6,325 bases of DNA from an uncultured Paracoccaceae bacterium (GTDB lineage Bacteria; Pseudomonadota; Alphaproteobacteria; Rhodobacterales; Rhodobacteraceae), in the NCBI GenBank assembly GCA_937927885.1, contig CALEZJ010000050.1:1-6325 (forward strand), in the 5' to 3' direction. This document shows positions 1-5,674 of the stretch, one piece after another; position 1 is the stretch's first letter, and each line of letters opens with the position of its first letter. The position numbers were made by a program, and so were the translations under genes. The notes beneath the pieces are model-generated. The model was given only the letters and a program-made list of their open reading frames with translations, made no database searches and was not told the origin of the DNA.

Positions 1-1101
1 GCGATGCTCGAGGTGCTGGACCCCGAGCAGAACGCGACCTTCGTCGACCATTACCTGGAGGTCGAATACGACCTTTCGGATGTCATGTTCATCACGACGG
101 CCAACAGCTACAACATGCCCGGCCCCTTGCTGGACCGGATGGAGATCATCCCGCTCTCGGGCTATACCGAAGATGAAAAGACCGAGATCGCGCGACGGCA
201 CCTGTTGCCCAAGGCGATCAAGAACCACGGGCTGAAGAAATCCGAACTCAGCGTGTCGGATGACGCGCTGACGGCAGTGCTGCGCCACTACACCCGTGAA
301 GCCGGCGTTCGCAACTTCGAGCGCGAATTGTCCAAGATCGCCCGCAAGGCGGTCACGCAGATCGTGCAGAAGAAGGCGAAACGCGTCGAGGTGACGGCGG
401 CGAACCTGTCCGACTTCCTTGGCGTCGAGCGGCATCGCTTCGGTCTGGCCGAGAAGGAGGATCAGGTCGGCGTGGTCACGGGTCTGGCCTGGACCAGTGT
501 CGGTGGCGATCTGTTGCAGATCGAGGCGCTGAAACTGCCAGGCAAGGGCCGGATGAAGACCACCGGCAAGCTGGGCGACGTGATGAAGGAATCGATCGAC
601 GCGGCCTCGAGCTATGTGCGCTCGATCAGCCCCCGGATCGGCGTCAAGCCGCCCAAGTTCGAGACCATGGATATCCACGTCCATGTTCCCGATGGGGCCA
701 CGCCAAAGGACGGGCCCTCGGCCGGTCTGGCGATGGTCACGGCAATCGTCTCGGTCCTGACCGGGATTCCGGTGCGCAAGGATATCGCCATGACCGGCGA
801 GGTCACGCTGCGCGGCAACGCCAGCGCCATCGGCGGGTTGAAGGAGAAACTGCTGGCGGCACTGCGGGGAGGCATCACCAAGGTGCTGATCCCGGTCGAG
901 AACGCCAAGGATCTGCCCGAGATCCGTGAAAACGTGAAGGCGGGGCTGGAGATCGTGCCGGTGTCCCACGTCAGCGAAGTGCTCCGCCACGCGCTGGTTC
1001 GCCAGCCCGAGCCGGTCGAATGGGACGAAGCCGCCGAGGAAGCCGCGCTGGCCGCGCGGATGGCCAGTTCCGGCCCTGCGACGGGTCAGACCGCCCATTG
1101 A
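1..1101 (+). CDS. lon: ATP-dependent protease Lon, C-terminal part (5' end outside window)
   Basis: Lon is a cytoplasmic AAA+ serine protease that degrades misfolded and regulatory proteins. The visible 366 codons, about the last 45% of a family protein of roughly 800 residues, start inside the AAA+ module just after the expected Walker B region. The reading frame is already open at base 1, with GCG (Ala) before the ATG at 4, and the sequence ALLEVLDPEQN in E. coli Lon matches AMLEVLDPEQN here, so that ATG is internal and not a start. In order one sees LLDRMEII and LSGYTEDEK of the ATPase core, the small helical domain with the sensor-2-like TREAGVRNFERE, and the proteolytic domain with GLAWTSVGGDLL, the Ser motif KDGPSAG (catalytic Ser at 718-720) and the Lys motif GGLKEKLLAA (catalytic Lys at 841-843). 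Both members of the Ser/Lys dyad are intact. The tail beyond the conserved domain is short and Ala/Glu-rich. Transcription ends at the hairpin 13 bases after the stop. Confidence 0.98.
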   Translation, partial: AMLEVLDPEQNATFVDHYLEVEYDLSDVMFITTANSYNMPGPLLDRMEIIPLSGYTEDEKTEIARRHLLPKAIKNHGLKKSELSVSDDALTAVLRHYTREAGVRNFERELSKIARKAVTQIVQKKAKRVEVTAANLSDFLGVERHRFGLAEKEDQVGVVTGLAWTSVGGDLLQIEALKLPGKGRMKTTGKLGDVMKESIDAASSYVRSISPRIGVKPPKFETMDIHVHVPDGATPKDGPSAGLAMVTAIVSVLTGIPVRKDIAMTGEVTLRGNASAIGGLKEKLLAALRGGITKVLIPVENAKDLPEIRENVKAGLEIVPVSHVSEVLRHALVRQPEPVEWDEAAEEAALAARMASSGPATGQTAH

Positions 1102-1113
1102 TCCCTGCCAGAA

Positions 1114-1145
1114 AGGCCCGCCCCCGAACGGGGGCGGGCCTGTTT
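1114..1145. terminator. Strong, probably bidirectional intrinsic terminator between lon and the convergent membrane-protein gene
   Basis: A perfect 12-bp G/C-rich stem (1114-1125 with 1130-1141) closes a GAAC tetraloop and is followed on the plus strand by TGTTTGT, a short U-rich tail. It sits 13 bases after the lon stop and 6 bases beyond the stop of the convergent gene ending at 1147, so it can serve both. The U tract is modest, which is common in high-GC genomes; termination for lon is the better supported direction. Confidence 0.85.
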
Positions 1146-1146
1146 G

Positions 1147-1527
1147 TCAGGCCTTGCGAAACAGGTTCAGCGCAAAGGCCAGCAGGCTGGCAAACACCAG
1201 GATTTCCGCGACCAGCAACACCGGGCCAATGCTCGCCTCGGCAACACGTTCGCTGACCAGAAGATAGAGCGCGCTGACCAGGATGAGCGCGCCGATCTGG
1301 AACAGCCAGAAATGCGCCTTGGCCAGAACCTCGCCCGCCATTTGCGGAATGGCCCGGTAGATCAGGCCGAACACCGTCATCAGCACGAATCCCGCCAGGT
1401 TGATATGCGCGTGAACCGGTGTCAGGCGATGGTCGCCCGAGCCCCCCATGTACATGCCGATCCCGATACCCATCAACAGATACAGAGAACCGATTACCAG
1501 AAACCAACGGCTATAGGCTGTCGTCAT
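1147..1527 (-). CDS. Small four-helix membrane protein resembling a fragment of heme-copper oxidase subunit I
   Basis: This encodes 126 residues with four predicted membrane helices at about 8-28, 40-60, 72-91 and 101-122. Between helices 1 and 2 lies DHRLTPVHAHINLAGF (residues 32-47), followed by MTVFGLIYRAIPQM. The HxHxNLxGF...FGxxYxxxP pattern recalls the helix carrying HVHxxALGW in CcoN and related segments of NorB, subunit I of cbb3 oxidases and NO reductases. Three histidines (33, 39, 41) cluster at the membrane edge. The protein is far too short to be an oxidase and lacks the remaining heme and copper ligands, so a heme- or metal-binding accessory role is only inference. I chose the ATG at 1527 because GGAGGGA lies six bases upstream; an in-frame ATG at 1605 would add 26 polar residues and lacks such a site. 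The gene is monocistronic and converges on lon. Existence is well supported, function is not. Confidence 0.85.
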   Translation of the reverse strand: MTTAYSRWFLVIGSLYLLMGIGIGMYMGGSGDHRLTPVHAHINLAGFVLMTVFGLIYRAIPQMAGEVLAKAHFWLFQIGALILVSALYLLVSERVAEASIGPVLLVAEILVFASLLAFALNLFRKA

Positions 1528-1533
1528 GGTCCG

Positions 1534-1540
1534 TCCCTCC
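1534..1540 (-). promoter_or_regulatory. Ribosome binding site that fixes the start of the small membrane protein
   Basis: Read on the minus strand, GGAGGGA is followed by six bases (CGGACC) and then the ATG at 1527. This near-ideal Shine-Dalgarno sequence decides between the 126-residue form and the 152-residue form starting at 1605. Confidence 0.85.
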
Positions 1541-1546
1541 ATGAAC

Positions 1547-1564
1547 CGCGGGATGTTTCCCGCG
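1547..1564 (-). repeat. Short perfect hairpin in the leader of the small membrane-protein gene
   Basis: A 7-bp perfect stem, CGCGGGA (1547-1553) with TCCCGCG (1558-1564) around a 4-base loop, ends six bases upstream of the ribosome binding site. If it lies in the transcript it could influence access to that site, or it could be a DNA operator. No clear -10/-35 pair and no FNR box (TTGAT-N4-ATCAA) could be found upstream of this gene. Confidence 0.4.
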
Positions 1565-1662
1565 CGCGCAGAATAGACCGGTCGGCACGACGGGGAAAGA
1601 AACATGTATCAGGGATGCGACTTGGTTCTGTCGAGCTGAAGGGGATTTCTGTCGGAACCCTC

Positions 1663-1691
1663 TTGCACCTCTCCCCGCGCGCGGCTAAAGA
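1663..1691 (+). promoter_or_regulatory. Candidate promoter of tRNA-Val
   Basis: TTGCAC (1663-1668) and TAAAGA (1686-1691) are separated by exactly 17 bases, and the -10-like box ends 10 bases before the mature tRNA. The matches to TTGACA and TATAAT are only moderate, but the same arrangement, TTGCGC-N17-TAAATA, stands upstream of tRNA-Glu in this window, which strengthens both. The -10-like box lies inside an inverted repeat, GCGGCT-AAAG-AGCCGC (1681-1696), which might be an operator or chance in such G/C-rich DNA. Confidence 0.55.
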
Positions 1692-1701
1692 GCCGCCACG
1701 G

Positions 1702-1776
1702 GGGCGATTAGCTCAGCGGTAGAGCGCTTCGTTCACATCGAAGATGTCAGCGGTTCAAATCCGTTATCGCCCACCA
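1702..1776 (+). tRNA. tRNA-Val, anticodon CAC
   Basis: A full cloverleaf can be folded. The acceptor arm GGGCGAT (1702-1708) pairs perfectly with ATCGCCC (1766-1772). The D stem is GCTC/GAGC and the anticodon stem CTTCG/CGAAG. The loop TTCACAT places the anticodon CAC at 1734-1736, reading GTG valine codons. The T arm is AGCGG-TTCAAAT-CCGTT with one G-T pair. Discriminator A1773 is followed by a genome-encoded CCA (1774-1776). There is no intron and no disruption. It stands alone, with its own candidate promoter directly upstream. Confidence 0.97.
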
Positions 1777-1815
1777 TCCCCATTTTGCTGACGTTGTCAC
1801 CGTCTTTGGTCGGCT

Positions 1816-1850
1816 CGGGGGCGCTGCCCCCGGGCGGGTTGCCCCGCCCG
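1816..1850. repeat. Two adjoining G/C-rich palindromes downstream of tRNA-Val
   Basis: CGGGGGC-GCT-GCCCCCG (1816-1832) is joined to CGGGCGGG-TTGC-CCCGCCCG (1831-1850), the two sharing bases 1831-1832. Stems are 7 and 8 bp and perfect. No T run follows on either strand, so this is not a standard intrinsic terminator, although it could end the tRNA-Val transcript. From memory, palindromes of this type are scattered between genes in many Rhodobacteraceae; I could not verify that here. Confidence 0.65.
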
Positions 1851-1862
1851 TCTCGGCTCGGT

Positions 1863-1903
1863 TCTTGCCGAACAGCGGGCAGGTGCGATGCCTCTTGCCG
1901 AAC
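1863..1903 (+). repeat. 11-bp direct repeat upstream of the glutathione S-transferase gene
   Basis: TCTTGCCGAAC occurs at 1863-1873 and again at 1893-1903, exactly 30 bases apart, about 50-85 bases before the GST start codon. The first copy also forms GTTC-N5-GAAC (1861-1873), and the second overlaps GAAC-N7-GTTC (1900-1914). A spacing of near three helical turns would suit a regulator binding one face of the DNA, but a local duplication is equally possible. Confidence 0.5.
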
Positions 1904-1935
1904 CCACGGCGTTCAGTAGTCTGGCGGCGAATCCT

Positions 1936-1943
1936 GGGAGAGG
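1936..1943 (+). promoter_or_regulatory. Ribosome binding site of the GST-family gene
   Basis: GGGAGAGG followed by the six bases CTTTGC and ATG at 1950. It supports that ATG as the start; translation from it begins directly with the first beta strand of the thioredoxin fold (MITLYGT), as expected for the family. Confidence 0.8.
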
Positions 1944-1949
1944 CTTTGC

Positions 1950-2603
1950 ATGATCACGCTTTACGGAACCCTGCGTTCGCGCGCCACGCGTGTTGTCTGG
2001 ACGGCAGAGGAAATCGGTCAACCCTACCGGCGCGAAAAGGTGGCCTTTGCCGCCTCGCTGCCGGATCCGCTGGCCGAGGGTGCGCCGTTGAACACCGCTT
2101 CGGCGGCGTTCCGGCGGATCAACCCGATGGGCCAGATGCCTGCCATGGAGGATGACGGGCTCTGCCTGTCCGAGTCGGTGGCGATCTGCCTCTACATGGC
2201 ACGCAAGGCCGGGGCCCCGGTCGGACCCTCCGACCTGGCCGAGGAAGGCACGATCCTGCAATGGGCGTTTCTGGCCGCCAGCGTGATCGAGCCGCCCGCC
2301 GTCGAGATCCTCTATGCCTTCATGCAGGGCAGGGCCGAGACGGCCGAAGGGCAGGCAGTGATCTCGGCCGCGGTGACGCGCCTGCAGCGCCCGCTGCAAC
2401 GGCTTGAAGAGCATCTGGCAGGCACCGATTGGCTGGTGGGCGGGCGCTTCACGGTGGCAGATATCGTGATGGAGGAGACGCTGCGCTATGCCGCTGCCGC
2501 GCCCGGCCTCTTTGACGCGTTCCCGCGGCTGAAAGCCTGGTTCGACCGCTGCCAGGCCCGTCCGGCATTCCAGAAGATGTGGGAGATGCGCAACGCAGAA
2601 TGA
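1950..2603 (+). CDS. Glutathione S-transferase family protein
   Basis: This is a cytosolic protein of 217 residues, the usual GST length. Members conjugate glutathione to electrophiles or carry out related thiol chemistry; the substrate cannot be told from sequence. Residues 1-85 form the thioredoxin-like domain: strand MITLYG, then a helix whose start holds Ser10 (a plausible catalytic position, with no Cys there), the cis-proline segment NPMGQMPAM (58-66, Pro64) and the glutathione-binding SES (74-76). The remainder is the helical C-terminal domain with the N-capping segment FTVADI (167-172) and FPRLKAWFDRCQARPAF (191-207). The stretch between the first helix and the cis-proline strand (about 33-55) looks somewhat longer than in simple bacterial GSTs. 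A good ribosome binding site precedes the start. The gene stands alone between two tRNA genes, so context gives no clue to its substrate. The family assignment is firm, the subclass open. Confidence 0.93.
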   Translation: MITLYGTLRSRATRVVWTAEEIGQPYRREKVAFAASLPDPLAEGAPLNTASAAFRRINPMGQMPAMEDDGLCLSESVAICLYMARKAGAPVGPSDLAEEGTILQWAFLAASVIEPPAVEILYAFMQGRAETAEGQAVISAAVTRLQRPLQRLEEHLAGTDWLVGGRFTVADIVMEETLRYAAAAPGLFDAFPRLKAWFDRCQARPAFQKMWEMRNAE

Positions 2604-2620
2604 CGGTCGGGTGCAAATCC

Positions 2621-2664
2621 AATCCGGCGATGCAAGGTCACCGCCGGATTCGGCAGCCATGCCG
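2621..2664. terminator. Inverted-repeat cluster between GST and tRNA-Glu, possible weak terminator
   Basis: AATCCGGCG (2621-2629) pairs perfectly with CGCCGGATT (2642-2650) around a 12-base loop. It is followed at once by CGGCA-GCCA-TGCCG (2651-2664). The first stem begins 18 bases after the GST stop and lies 67 bases beyond the 3' end of tRNA-Glu on the other strand. On the minus strand it is followed by GGATTTGC, with only a short T run. It may end either transcript; neither direction has a classical U tract. Confidence 0.5.
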
Positions 2665-2716
2665 CGCTCAAGAGCAGCCGAAGGGCACGGACTCGCGAGC
2701 ATAATCCTGAGGAAAG

Positions 2717-2791
2717 TGGCAGCCCGTAGGGGAGTCGAACCCCTCTTCCCAGGTTGAAAACCTGGTGTCCTAACCGATAGACGAACGGGCC
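2717..2791 (-). tRNA. tRNA-Glu, anticodon TTC
   Basis: Read on the minus strand the cloverleaf is complete. The acceptor GGCCCGT (2791-2785) pairs with ACGGGCT (2727-2721), the first pair being G-T. The anticodon stem CCAGG/CCTGG encloses the loop TTTTCAA with anticodon TTC at 2758-2756, reading GAA and GAG. The T arm is GAGGGG-TTCGACT-CCCCT-like with the usual TTCGA. Discriminator G (2720) is followed by an encoded CCA (2719-2717). It lies downstream of recJ on the same strand but has its own candidate promoter. Confidence 0.97.
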
Positions 2792-2792
2792 A

Positions 2793-2814
2793 CCGAGGCG
2801 CCTCGGAACCGGTT
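2793..2814. repeat. Two abutting perfect palindromes just upstream of tRNA-Glu
   Basis: CCGAGGCGCCTCGG (2793-2806) and AACCGGTT (2807-2814) lie back to back, ending one base from the 5' end of mature tRNA-Glu. If the promoter at 2844-2872 is used, both are in the tRNA leader, where the first could fold only with a strained loop. They may be regulator sites, processing determinants or chance. Confidence 0.5.
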
Positions 2815-2843
2815 TTTCACCCGATCCTTGCGGCGTGGGGCGG

Positions 2844-2872
2844 TATTTAGGCCAGCCCCGCGACGGGCGCAA
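2844..2872 (-). promoter_or_regulatory. Candidate promoter of tRNA-Glu
   Basis: On the minus strand TTGCGC (2872-2867), a 17-base spacer and TAAATA (2849-2844). The arrangement copies that before tRNA-Val, including the preceding C and a spacer ending in GCC or GGC. Transcription would start near 2837 and give a leader of about 45 bases. The rest of the 136-base recJ-tRNA gap holds only a weak 5-bp stem, CGCGA/TCGCG (2892-2908), with an A run in its minus-strand loop. Confidence 0.55.
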
Positions 2873-2927
2873 GGGGGATTTGTGGCCTGCACGCGATCTT
2901 TTTTCGCGCCCGCGCAGTTGGTTGGTG

Positions 2928-4685
2928 TCAGCTCGGCGCGGCGTCGTCGAGACGCAGTTGCACCCTGGTGCGACCGCCCCAGGTATTGATCTCGACCCGT
3001 CCGGCAAGGTGGAATCGCCGCCCGGCACCCCGTTCCAGCGCCGGGCCCAGATCGGTTTCGAAGGCGCCGAAACCGACCGCCTCGAGCGCGTTGCCCGCGG
3101 CGTCGGCGACGCGCAGCCGCAGGTGGCTGCTGCCGATCCGACGCGCGTCCAGGATCGCCATGTCCGGAAAGGCAAAGCGCGGCGCGGGGGCGGATTGGCC
3201 AAAAGGGCCCGCCTGATCCAGCGATTCGACCAGTTCGGGACTGGCCGCGCCCGCCATCAAGAGCCCGTCCAGCCGCAGATCCGCCGGACCGCCCGTTCCC
3301 GCGCCCTGCCGCGCCAACAGCTCGCCCAGCCGCGCCATCGCAGGCTCTAGGTTGGCGCGCCCCACGGTCAGACCCGCCGCCATCCGGTGGCCGCCGCCCT
3401 TGATCAGCAGCCCCTCGGCTGCCAGCCGTTGCACGGCGGCGCCCAGATCGACACCCGCCACCGAGCGGGCCGATCCCTTGCCCATGTCGCCGTCAAGCGC
3501 GATCACCACGGCGGGACGGTTGGTGGCCTCCTTCAGGCGCGCCGCCACGATGCCGATCACGCCGGGGTGCCAGCCTTCCGCCGCGGCCCAGACGAGGGGG
3601 CCATCCGTGCCGCGCCGTTCGGCCTGCGCCAGAGCCTCGTCGCGAACGGCGGCCTCGATGGCGCGGCGATCCTCGTTCAGCGCATCCAGACGGGCCGCCA
3701 GCCGCTGCGCCTCGGCGGGGTCCGAGGTTGCCAGAAGCCGTGCGCCCAGATCGGCGGCACCGATGCGCCCGCCGGCGTTCACGCGCGGACCAAGGACAAA
3801 CCCCAGGTGATAGGGCGTTGGCGCCCGATCCATCCGCGCCACGTCGGCCAGCGCTACCAGACCGGGGCGCGCGCGCTGCGCCATCACCCGCAGCCCCTGG
3901 CGCACAAAGGCCCGGTTGACGCCGGTCAGCGGCGCCACATCGGCCACGGTCGCCAGTGCCACAAGGTCCAGAAATCCCATCAGATCAGGACCCTGAATGC
4001 CGTTGAGGCGCAATTGCCGGTTGACCTCGACCAACAGCAGGAACACGACACCGGCCGCGCAGAGATGGCCCAGATCGCCCGGCTCATCCTGCCGGTTGGG
4101 GTTGACCACCGCCAGCGCGGGCGGCAGCAACTCGCCGCCCAGATGGTGATCGACCACCACCACATCGGCCCCGCGCGCGGCGGCGATCGGCCCGTGTGAC
4201 AGCGTCCCGCAATCGACGCACAGAATCAGCCGATGGTCGCGCGCGAGCGCCTCCATCGCCGGTTCGTTGGGGCCATAGCCCTCGTCGATGCGGTCGGGGA
4301 TATAGAGGGTTGCGTCATGGCCCAGAGCGCGCAACCAGGTCAGCAGCAAGGCCGCCGAAGCCCCGCCGTCAACGTCGTAATCGGCAAAGACCGCGATGGG
4401 TTCGCGCCGTTTCAGCGCGGCCACCAGACGTCCCGCCGCCACCTCCATGTCGCGCAGGCGCCGCGGGTCAGGCAACAGGGCGCGCAGCGACGGGGCGAGG
4501 AATTCGGCGACCCCCTCTGTCTCGACCCCGCTGCGTGCCAGGACCGCGCAAAGCGCCGGGGGTAGCCGGGTCTGCTGGGCCAGGGCCTCGGCCCGGCGCG
4601 CCACCTCGGGCGCCGGACCGACCCAACGCCGCCCGGTCAGGGATTGCGCGACGCCCAGATAGGCGCCGGTTGCTTCGGCGCTCAT
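2928..4685 (-). CDS. recJ: Single-stranded-DNA-specific 5'-3' exonuclease RecJ
   Basis: RecJ degrades single-stranded DNA from the 5' end in RecF-pathway recombination, mismatch repair and fork processing, using metal ions. All DHH-family motifs are seen in the 585 residues, a normal family length: DYDVDG (102-107), VDCG (157-160), DHH (179-181) and ATVADV (245-250), with GPRVNAGGRIG (299-309) beyond. The DHHA1 domain follows with GWHPGVIGIVAARL (371-384), KGSARS (403-408) and GGGHRMAAGLTV (430-441). Residues from about 465 to the end should form the OB-fold domain that contacts DNA. The start ATG at 4685 overlaps the glpX stop by four bases (ATGA). Only weak purine-rich sequence lies upstream, so translation probably depends on coupling to glpX. 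The N-terminal SLTGRRWVGP is, to my recollection, usual in Rhodobacteraceae RecJ. Nothing appears broken. Confidence 0.97.
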   Translation of the reverse strand: MSAEATGAYLGVAQSLTGRRWVGPAPEVARRAEALAQQTRLPPALCAVLARSGVETEGVAEFLAPSLRALLPDPRRLRDMEVAAGRLVAALKRREPIAVFADYDVDGGASAALLLTWLRALGHDATLYIPDRIDEGYGPNEPAMEALARDHRLILCVDCGTLSHGPIAAARGADVVVVDHHLGGELLPPALAVVNPNRQDEPGDLGHLCAAGVVFLLLVEVNRQLRLNGIQGPDLMGFLDLVALATVADVAPLTGVNRAFVRQGLRVMAQRARPGLVALADVARMDRAPTPYHLGFVLGPRVNAGGRIGAADLGARLLATSDPAEAQRLAARLDALNEDRRAIEAAVRDEALAQAERRGTDGPLVWAAAEGWHPGVIGIVAARLKEATNRPAVVIALDGDMGKGSARSVAGVDLGAAVQRLAAEGLLIKGGGHRMAAGLTVGRANLEPAMARLGELLARQGAGTGGPADLRLDGLLMAGAASPELVESLDQAGPFGQSAPAPRFAFPDMAILDARRIGSSHLRLRVADAAGNALEAVGFGAFETDLGPALERGAGRRFHLAGRVEINTWGGRTRVQLRLDDAAPS

Positions 4686-5647
4686 TTCGCCGGGGTGCGA
4701 TAGCTCATCCGGCGCACCGATCCGGTTTTCGACCGCATCAGCAGCGTTTCGGTCGTCAGCCAGTCCGGTTCGCGCTTGATGCCGGACAGGATAGAGCCAT
4801 TGGTCACCCCGGTGGCGGAAAAGATCACATCCGCCGTCACCATCTCGTCGCGGGTATAGATTCGGTTCAGATCGGTGATCCCGGCCTTGGCGGCGCGGCC
4901 ACGTTCGTCATCGTTGCGAAACAACAGGCGGCCATAGATCTGCCCGCCCATGCATTTCAGCGCCGAGGCCGCCAGCACGCCTTCCGGTGCGCCGCCCGAC
5001 CCCATGTACATGTCGATACCGGTCACCTCGGGTTCGGCCACATGCATGACCCCGGCCACGTCGCCATCGGTGATCAACCGGATCGCCGCACCTGTGCGAC
5101 GCACTTCGCGGATCAGGTCCTCGTGGCGCGGCCGCTCCAGAATGCAGACGGTGATGTCCCCCGGCTGGCACCCCTTGGCGCGGGCCAGCGCATGGACACG
5201 CTCGGCCGGTTCCATGTCCAGGCTGACCGTGCCCGGGGCAAAACCTGGACCGATCGCCAACTTGTCCATGTAGACATCCGGCGCGTGCAAGAGCGTGCCG
5301 CGCGGGGCCATGGCGATCACGGTCAGGGCGTTGGGCATGTCCTTGGCGGTCAGGGTGGTGCCTTCCAACGGGTCCAGTGCGATGTCCACCGCCGGACCAT
5401 TGCCGGTGCCGACCTCTTCGCCGATGAACAGCATCGGCGCCTCGTCGCGCTCGCCCTCGCCGATTACCACCACGCCCTTGATGTCCAGAAGGTTCAGCTG
5501 CTCGCGCATCGCTTCGACGGCGGCGTGGTCGGCGGCCTTTTCATCCCCGCGCCCGACCCAATCGGCCGAGGCCAGCGCCGCTGCTTCGGAAACGCGGGCC
5601 AGGCCCAGCGACAGCATGCGGTCATGAAAGGCGGGGGATTCGGTCAT
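4682..5647 (-). CDS. glpX: Fructose-1,6-bisphosphatase class II
   Basis: This metal-dependent cytoplasmic enzyme hydrolyses fructose 1,6-bisphosphate to fructose 6-phosphate in gluconeogenesis and, in autotrophs, the Calvin cycle; some homologues also act on sedoheptulose 1,7-bisphosphate. At 321 residues it matches the GlpX family length. Visible motifs are GRGDEKAAD (32-40, metal Asp35), IGEGERDEAPML (62-73), the signature DPLEGTT (92-98, metal Asp92 and Glu95), GGAPEGVLAA (218-227, metal Glu222) and ATGVTNGSIL (278-287). GAGGA seven bases before the ATG at 5647 supports the start. The stop codon overlaps the recJ start as ATGA. It lies 169 bases downstream of hom, with a hairpin and a candidate promoter between, so glpX-recJ may be its own unit. 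Proximity to hom reflects conserved gene order more than shared pathway. No Calvin-cycle genes are visible here. Confidence 0.97.
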   Translation of the reverse strand: MTESPAFHDRMLSLGLARVSEAAALASADWVGRGDEKAADHAAVEAMREQLNLLDIKGVVVIGEGERDEAPMLFIGEEVGTGNGPAVDIALDPLEGTTLTAKDMPNALTVIAMAPRGTLLHAPDVYMDKLAIGPGFAPGTVSLDMEPAERVHALARAKGCQPGDITVCILERPRHEDLIREVRRTGAAIRLITDGDVAGVMHVAEPEVTGIDMYMGSGGAPEGVLAASALKCMGGQIYGRLLFRNDDERGRAAKAGITDLNRIYTRDEMVTADVIFSATGVTNGSILSGIKREPDWLTTETLLMRSKTGSVRRMSYRTPAK

Positions 5648-5654
5648 GGCTCGG

Positions 5655-5659
5655 TCCTC
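5655..5659 (-). promoter_or_regulatory. Ribosome binding site of glpX
   Basis: GAGGA on the minus strand, seven bases before the ATG at 5647. A tiny stem, GGGG-AAACAA-CCCC (5673-5660 on the minus strand), abuts it immediately upstream. Confidence 0.7.
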
Positions 5660-5674
5660 GGGGTTGTTTCCCCC

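Noticed and set aside
971..1507. Open frame of 178 codons on the minus strand overlapping the lon end and the small membrane gene
   Set aside because: It runs through the terminator hairpin, overlaps the better supported membrane gene in another frame and has a low-complexity Arg/Gly/Pro composition.
1525..1605. Longer start (ATG at 1605) for the small membrane protein
   Set aside because: The extra 26 residues are polar and unlike a signal peptide, and the ATG at 1527 has a near-perfect ribosome binding site.
1528..1701. FNR-type site for the oxidase-like membrane gene
   Set aside because: No TTGAT-N4-ATCAA or close variant was found; CTGATACATGTTTC on the minus strand matches too poorly.
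1702..1776. tRNA-Val as the attachment site of an integrated element
   Set aside because: No integrase and no repeated tRNA 3' end is present in the window; the downstream gene is an ordinary GST of similar composition.
1797..2702. Open frame of 301 codons on the minus strand across the GST gene
   Set aside because: It is antisense to a certain GST-family gene, has no recognisable domain and no good ribosome binding site; a base-composition artefact.
2630..2704. 24-codon open frame, MQGHRRIRQ..., between GST and tRNA-Glu
   Set aside because: No ribosome binding site, starts in the loop of a perfect hairpin and shows no protein-like character.
2604..2716. Possible riboswitch or signal-recognition-particle RNA, prompted by the structured GGGTGCAAATCC...GGTCACCGCCGGA stretch
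   Set aside because: The diagnostic cobalamin-box and SRP apical-loop sequences are absent, and no metabolic gene lies downstream.
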